A stretch of 12,328 nt of DNA from Candidatus Kaiserbacteria bacterium RIFCSPLOWO2_01_FULL_54_20 (lineage in GTDB: Bacteria; Patescibacteriota; Minisyncoccia; Phycocordibacterales; UBA2100): assembly GCA_001783355.1 (NCBI GenBank), contig MFMA01000040.1, positions 1 to 12,328 on the forward strand, read 5' to 3'. Position 1 is the stretch's first letter. Each line of letters starts with the position of its first letter. Shown one piece after another: positions 10,883 to 12,328 of the stretch. The position numbers and the translations under genes were made by a program. The notes below the pieces were generated by a model. The model saw nothing but the letters and a program-made list of their open reading frames with translations, was not told the DNA's origin and did not search any database.

Positions 10883-12016
10883 ATGAAAAACTCTTTCGTA
10901 CATGCGGTCGGGCGGTCGTACCGCGCGTTGACCCCCGTCATCTTTCTTGCCGACTCCGAGCCGGCGCACGACTTTGTACTCGACCTAAGCGAGGTGCTGG
11001 GCAAGGTCCCCGGCGTGCCCTCGCTCATGCGCGCGTGCATGCGCGTCAGCCATCCCTCGCTCAATACCACGGTCGCGGGGATTGAGTTTGAAAACCCTAT
11101 CGGGCTCGCGGCCGGGTTTGACCACGAGGCGCAGATGCCGCGCATCGTCGACGGTTTGGGCTTTGGCTTCCAGAGCGTCGGCACGGTGACCAACGGTGCC
11201 TACGAGGGCAACCCGTACCCGCGCATCAAGCGCTTGGTCAAGTCGCGCACCATGCTTGTGTATAAAGGGTTTAAATCAACCGGCATGAGCGCAGTACTCA
11301 AACGTCTAAAGGGCCAGCAGTGGCGTGTGCCGGTGGGTATCTCGATAGGCCGCACGAATCCGCTGGGGGAGTACACTTACCCCGCCGCCATCGGCGACAT
11401 TGTCGAAGCGTTTAGAAAAGCGTGCAACTCCGGCGTTCCGTTTGCATACTTCGAACTCAACATCAGCTGCCCCAACATGTTGCGCGAGGTCTCCTTTTAC
11501 GAGCCGGAGCGTCTCGCCGAGCTGCTTACGGCAGTGTGCGCGCTCAACCTTCCCAAACCGCTTTTTATAAAAATGCCCATCGGTCTCCAGGATGACGGGG
11601 TAAGAGCGCTCCTCGACGTTGTGATGTGCTTCCCCGTTGCGGCGGTCATTTTTGGCAATTTGCAAATAAATCGCACCGACCCGGCGTTCGACCCCCAAGA
11701 GCTCGCGACGCTTGCACAGTACCCGGGCAACTGGAGCGGCATGCCGTGTCAAAAGCGCTCCGACCATCTGGTGACGCTCGCATACAACCATGTCAAAGGA
11801 AGGCTCGCCATCATCGGCTGCGGCGGTATCTTTAGTGCCGCTGATGCGTACCGCAAAATCCGCAACGGCGCGTCGCTTGTTCAGTTGGTGACCGCGACTG
11901 TCTGGGAAGGGCCGCAGGTGCCGGCCGAAATCTGCGCCGACCTGCCCGCCCTCCTTGCGCGCGACGGGTTTAAAAATATTTCCGAGGCGGTCGGCGTCGA
12001 CGCGGGCAAATCGTAA
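10883..12016 (+). CDS. pyrD: dihydroorotate dehydrogenase, class 2-like with a class 1-type active-site Cys
   Basis: The 377-residue product is the FMN enzyme that oxidises dihydroorotate to orotate in pyrimidine synthesis. The N-terminal helical region (about 10-55, FLADSEPAHDFVLDL) resembles the class 2 membrane-associated, quinone-using form (DPE.AH). The barrel shows FENPIGLAAGFD, FGFQSVGTVTNGAYEGNPYPRIKRL, VPVGISIGRTN, ELNISCPN, NWSGMPCQKRS and the FMN-phosphate site IIGCGGI...GASLVQ. In class 2 enzymes the active-site motif is usually NxSSPN with catalytic Ser. Here the codons give N-I-S-C-P-N, placing Cys196 at that site as in class 1 enzymes. The family is sure but class and electron acceptor are not. 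No other pyr gene is nearby. The start follows a TATACT box by six bases. Confidence 0.93.
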   Translation: MKNSFVHAVGRSYRALTPVIFLADSEPAHDFVLDLSEVLGKVPGVPSLMRACMRVSHPSLNTTVAGIEFENPIGLAAGFDHEAQMPRIVDGLGFGFQSVGTVTNGAYEGNPYPRIKRLVKSRTMLVYKGFKSTGMSAVLKRLKGQQWRVPVGISIGRTNPLGEYTYPAAIGDIVEAFRKACNSGVPFAYFELNISCPNMLREVSFYEPERLAELLTAVCALNLPKPLFIKMPIGLQDDGVRALLDVVMCFPVAAVIFGNLQINRTDPAFDPQELATLAQYPGNWSGMPCQKRSDHLVTLAYNHVKGRLAIIGCGGIFSAADAYRKIRNGASLVQLVTATVWEGPQVPAEICADLPALLARDGFKNISEAVGVDAGKS

Positions 12017-12023
12017 GAGAGCG

Positions 12024-12032
12024 TGGTATATA
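12024..12032 (+). promoter_or_regulatory. possible extended -10 promoter for tRNA-Val
   Basis: TGG followed by TATATA fits an extended -10 element just after the pyrD stop. A transcript from here would carry the double hairpin at 12051-12094 before tRNA-Val at 12110. No -35 box is clear, and read-through from pyrD is equally possible. Confidence 0.35.
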
Positions 12033-12050
12033 AGGAAGATGCGCGATTAG

Positions 12051-12094
12051 GGCCGACGCGCAAAGCGGTCGGCCTCCCGACCAAAGCGTCGGGA
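12051..12094. repeat. two adjacent hairpins with matching loops between pyrD and tRNA-Val
   Basis: Stem one is GGCCGAC (12051-12057) with GTCGGCC (12068-12074). Stem two starts at the next base, TCCCGAC (12075-12081) with GTCGGGA (12088-12094). Both loops contain CAAAGC and both stems share CCGAC/GTCGG, so the right arm of the first can also pair with the left arm of the second (GGTCGG with CCGACC). No T run follows, so these are not ordinary terminators. The remaining bases of the gap (12017-12050, 12095-12109) show only the promoter candidate. Confidence 0.6.
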
Positions 12095-12109
12095 CTCAGA
12101 ATACAGTAA

Positions 12110-12182
12110 GGGCGGTTAGCTCAGTTGGTAGAGCATTCGATTTACACTCGAAATGTCACAGGTTCGAGCCCTGTACCGCCCA
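12110..12182 (+). tRNA. tRNA-Val (anticodon UAC)
   Basis: A 73-nt tRNA with acceptor GGGCGGT/ACCGCCC, D arm GCTC/GAGC, anticodon stem TTCGA/TCGAA with loop TTTACAC giving UAC, T loop TTCGAGC, and discriminator A at 12182. CCA is not encoded. The bases after the discriminator are CAC and then an ATG, the start of the next gene. Confidence 0.96.
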
Positions 12183-12185
12183 CAC

Positions 12186-12328
12186 ATGAAGATCATTTCT
12201 TTAAACACCTGCGGGGGCATTTTACGCGCTCCTCTCATGGATTTTATCCTGCGGGAGGTTCCGTCTGCCGATGCTTTTTGTTTTCAAGAGATGTATCAAA
12301 ACGACGTTGGTATTGCGGAGAAAGAAGG
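12186..12328 (+). CDS. endonuclease/exonuclease/phosphatase (EEP) family protein, N-terminal part
   Basis: The visible 47 codons run off the window edge. They read MKIISLNTCGGILRAPLMDFI and later DAFCFQEMYQN. The strand-start I-x-S-L-N-T-x-G and the F-Q-E segment match the first two motifs of the EEP fold (LNxxG with the metal-contacting Asn, and QE with the metal-binding Glu), as in ExoIII, DNase I and sphingomyelinase-type phosphatases. The substrate cannot be told from the N-terminus. The ATG lies three bases after the 3' end of tRNA-Val, with no promoter or ribosome site between them. The gene thus appears to be expressed from a tRNA-mRNA transcript, as proposed for the UDG-like gene. Confidence 0.75.
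   Translation, partial: MKIISLNTCGGILRAPLMDFILREVPSADAFCFQEMYQNDVGIAEKE

Noticed and set aside
11306..11791. 161-codon minus-strand frame over pyrD
   Set aside because: It is a shadow of the pyrD coding strand, which carries the FMN-binding motifs in frame.

Overview
The window most likely comes from a small-genome member of the Candidate Phyla Radiation (Patescibacteria, probably a Parcubacteria-type lineage). That placement is inference. It rests on compact gene packing with overlapping starts, single-copy housekeeping genes of the short divergent kind seen in that group (a PolA without a full 3'-5' exonuclease domain, a 183-residue HolA-like protein, a MurE-like ligase without its usual N-terminal domain), dispersed tRNA genes mostly without encoded CCA, and many short palindromes inside and between genes. 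Base composition looks GC-rich by eye, with many CGC and GGC codons.

Layout: polA and a HolA-like gene (135-3122, +) run towards tRNA-Lys(UUU) on the opposite strand. Between them lies about 220 bp packed with stem-loops. A cysteine-cluster protein (3517-4020, +) follows, with the only strong Shine-Dalgarno sequence I found. It converges, through a clear terminator, on a minus-strand operon: ruvA, MurE-like ligase, a small membrane protein and a DoxX-like protein (6553-4040). Divergent from ruvA is rpsT (6650-6895), separated by an unusual 7-nt periodic CTAGnnn array. Then come minus-strand tRNA-Arg(CCG), tRNA-Arg(GCG), a two-TM membrane protein, a UDG-superfamily protein and tRNA-Ser(UGA) (6900-8342).

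On the plus strand from 8391 a tightly overlapping block encodes a DUF6884-like protein, a GIY-YIG-like nuclease, RuvX/YqgF, a Trbp111/MetRS-C-like tRNA-binding protein and a YqaA/DedA-type membrane protein. It is followed by tRNA-Arg(UCU), a dihydroorotate dehydrogenase, a double hairpin, tRNA-Val(UAC), and the start of an endonuclease/exonuclease/phosphatase-family gene cut by the window edge.

Themes: DNA replication and repair dominate (PolA, HolA-like, RuvA, RuvX, UDG-like, GIY-YIG-like, EEP nuclease). Translation initiation looks non-canonical. Several genes have a TATACT-like -10 box exactly 6 nt before ATG, which predicts leaderless mRNAs. Two genes start exactly 3 nt after the mature 3' end of a tRNA, so tRNA processing itself would create a nearly leaderless mRNA. 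Other internal genes start by overlap with the stop of the gene before them. Short palindromes inserted in frame into coding sequences, and clustered between genes, are the other unusual signal.
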